DNA from: Absidia repens | Lineage: Eukaryota > Mucoromycota > Mucoromycetes > Mucorales > Cunninghamellaceae | Direction: 5' to 3' | Assembly: GCA_002105175.1 (NCBI GenBank) | Contig: MCGE01000030.1 | Coordinates: forward strand, 372,001-436,000 | DNA: 64,000 nt | Shown: piece by piece, positions 62,692 through 64,000 of the stretch | Position numbering within the stretch: the stretch's first letter is position 1 | Layout of the letters: each line of letters opens with the position of its first letter | Notes under the pieces: model-generated | What the model was told of the DNA's origin: nothing | Database searches by the model: none | The model's input: only the letters and a program-made list of their open reading frames with translations | Position numbers and translations under genes: made by a program

Positions 62692-64000
62692 TGTTGTTTG
62701 AATAGCTAGTATATTCTTATTTAGTTTTATTATTTCTTTTATTTTTTATATTCTTTTTATTATTTTTTTACCTTCCACTTTTTATCTATTTATACGTATT
62801 AAACCATGCTGTTGTTATTACCTTTTATTCTTTGTTTTTATGCTTTGTTTTTTATCTTTTGCCTCTTCTAATAAACAATGTGATTATCTTTGCTTCATTT
62901 GACCCGACCATGTTGATTGATTTTTTATATGTAGTTGGTTTTAGATTTGCTTTCCTTTAAATAGGGTTTGGCTAGTGCTGTGTATGGGAAAAGGAGGTTG
63001 TTTTTGGCGTGTGGATTTGTCAAAACAATATACTAGAATACTATGATGTGAAGGTGTTCGTGTACATTGCCACGGTACTTTATGTTAAGCATCAAGACTT
63101 TCCGATAACTCCACAGAATATTTATTTTGGCATCATTGCACTAAAAAATTACATTCAGAAAAGTATGACACTACAGAAGCCTAGGTAAAGTGTCGTAATT
63201 TATGATCTTTATATTTCCTAAACGAGGCGACCCGATCCTGTATCACTTCATAGCAAACATGCCTTCCACCTCCCAGTATACGGGCGATCTTTTTTTTTTT
63301 TTTTTTAATATGGTGTGGCCATGCTGCTTGCCCTATTTCATTCTCCGAACGGACTTCTATTTTCTATGTCGAACGTTGTTTTCGCACAGGGCAGGATTCG
63401 CGTATATCATATTCGTACGAAGCTTTTTTTTTTTTTTTTTGGCTTTTGGAGGAGGGGGAGGGGGAGAGAGGGATTGAAGTAGATGAGCAACCAATTGGTT
63501 AGGTCTATGGTCTGCCTTTGTATGTAAGCAGACTCATTGTGTAGCTCCCAGATAACCAGCGTTTTGAACGTAGCATACATACCGTAAGGACTGATAAGGA
63601 GAAAGGAAGGATTAGATTAATATGAGCCTGAGCTAAGAAAACCCTTATGTTAGAATACTGTGAGTGTTATATCATACCATAGAATTTAAGTTTACCTGCT
63701 TGAAAAAGACGTTGATGAATGAATACACGCTCACGCTGATTTTCAATAATTCATTTACTGTGTGAATACATTCCAAATGAGATATTTGATCTCTTTTTTA
63801 TTTTTTGCAAGATATTCATCATGTCATTGCAGGGCATTTATTTTTTCCCATTTTGGCAGTTTAGCAAATAAAAAAAAAGTTTCTGTGATGAGAAAACTAG
63901 CCAAGCTGAGCCCTTTATTATATTTTTATTATTTTATTTTTTCTCTTTTTTTTTTCTCCCTTATTTTTTTTTTTTTTTCTTTTTGGTTTATTTAATTTTA
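62692..64000. other. Terminal gene-free region
   Basis: LRG1 3' flank with AATAAA at 62870-62875, several T tracts (63291-63306, 63425-63440, near 63968-63979), and short ORFs without recognisable family. No convincing exon was found. Confidence 0.5.
62870..62875 (+). terminator. Polyadenylation signal AATAAA, LRG1
   Basis: AATAAA about 180 nt after the stop codon in a T-rich flank. Confidence 0.55.

Overview
The window is eukaryotic and looks like a chromosome segment from a filamentous fungus, most likely Mucoromycota. The reasons are AT-rich intergenic DNA, many short introns (about 50-100 nt, GT..AG, pyrimidine-rich 3' ends), a GPI-type chitin deacetylase, a LIM-RhoGAP of the Lrg1 type, a Kin1-type kinase and very Gln/His/Ser-rich proteins. 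The genus cannot be told from the sequence. Exon chains were assembled by hand from reading-frame continuity across GT/AG boundaries, so individual edges may be off by a base or two.

Layout. 0-7 kb: 3'-truncated aconitase-like gene (-), single-pass membrane protein (+), endosulfine/Igo gene (-). 7-9.4 kb: non-coding, with a ~1.5 kb foldback element. 9.4-16.7 kb: Ser-rich orphan (+), class I methyltransferase (-), then ~3 kb of gene-free DNA with a solo repeat end. 16.7-20.2 kb: Kin1-type kinase with C-terminal KA1. 22-28 kb: three RNA-metabolism genes in a row, GAR1 (-), ARS2/SERRATE (+) and Y14/RBM8A (+). 28-30.7 kb: repeats. 30.7-34 kb: proton/myo-inositol-type sugar transporter (-) and a poorly resolved cysteine-rich membrane gene (-). 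35-42.3 kb: SSXT (SS18-like) Gln-rich protein, chitin deacetylase, NADH-cytochrome b5 reductase (all +). 42.6-45.1 kb: D-2-hydroxyglutarate dehydrogenase (+). 45-47.8 kb: repeats, including an 888-bp element with TA target duplication. 47.8-52.3 kb: FEN1 (-) and ADE4 (-). 53-57.7 kb: OPA3-like, GUCD1-like and HMG-CoA synthase (all +). 58.5-62.7 kb: LIM-RhoGAP (+). The last 1.3 kb is gene-free.

Most genes are conserved housekeeping functions: nuclear RNA processing and the exon junction complex, DNA flap processing, purine and mevalonate synthesis, mitochondrial metabolism, cell-wall chitin modification and Rho/polarity signalling. There is no operon logic. GAR1 and ARS2 are divergent and share a short promoter.

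The most unusual content is (i) an aconitase-like protein that has lost one of the three [4Fe-4S] cysteines and other active-site residues, (ii) a dispersed repeat family with seven recognisable core copies, one a long foldback element and one inside a TA-flanked element, and (iii) a short oriented motif upstream of three unrelated genes. No CRISPR array, rRNA or convincing tRNA was seen.
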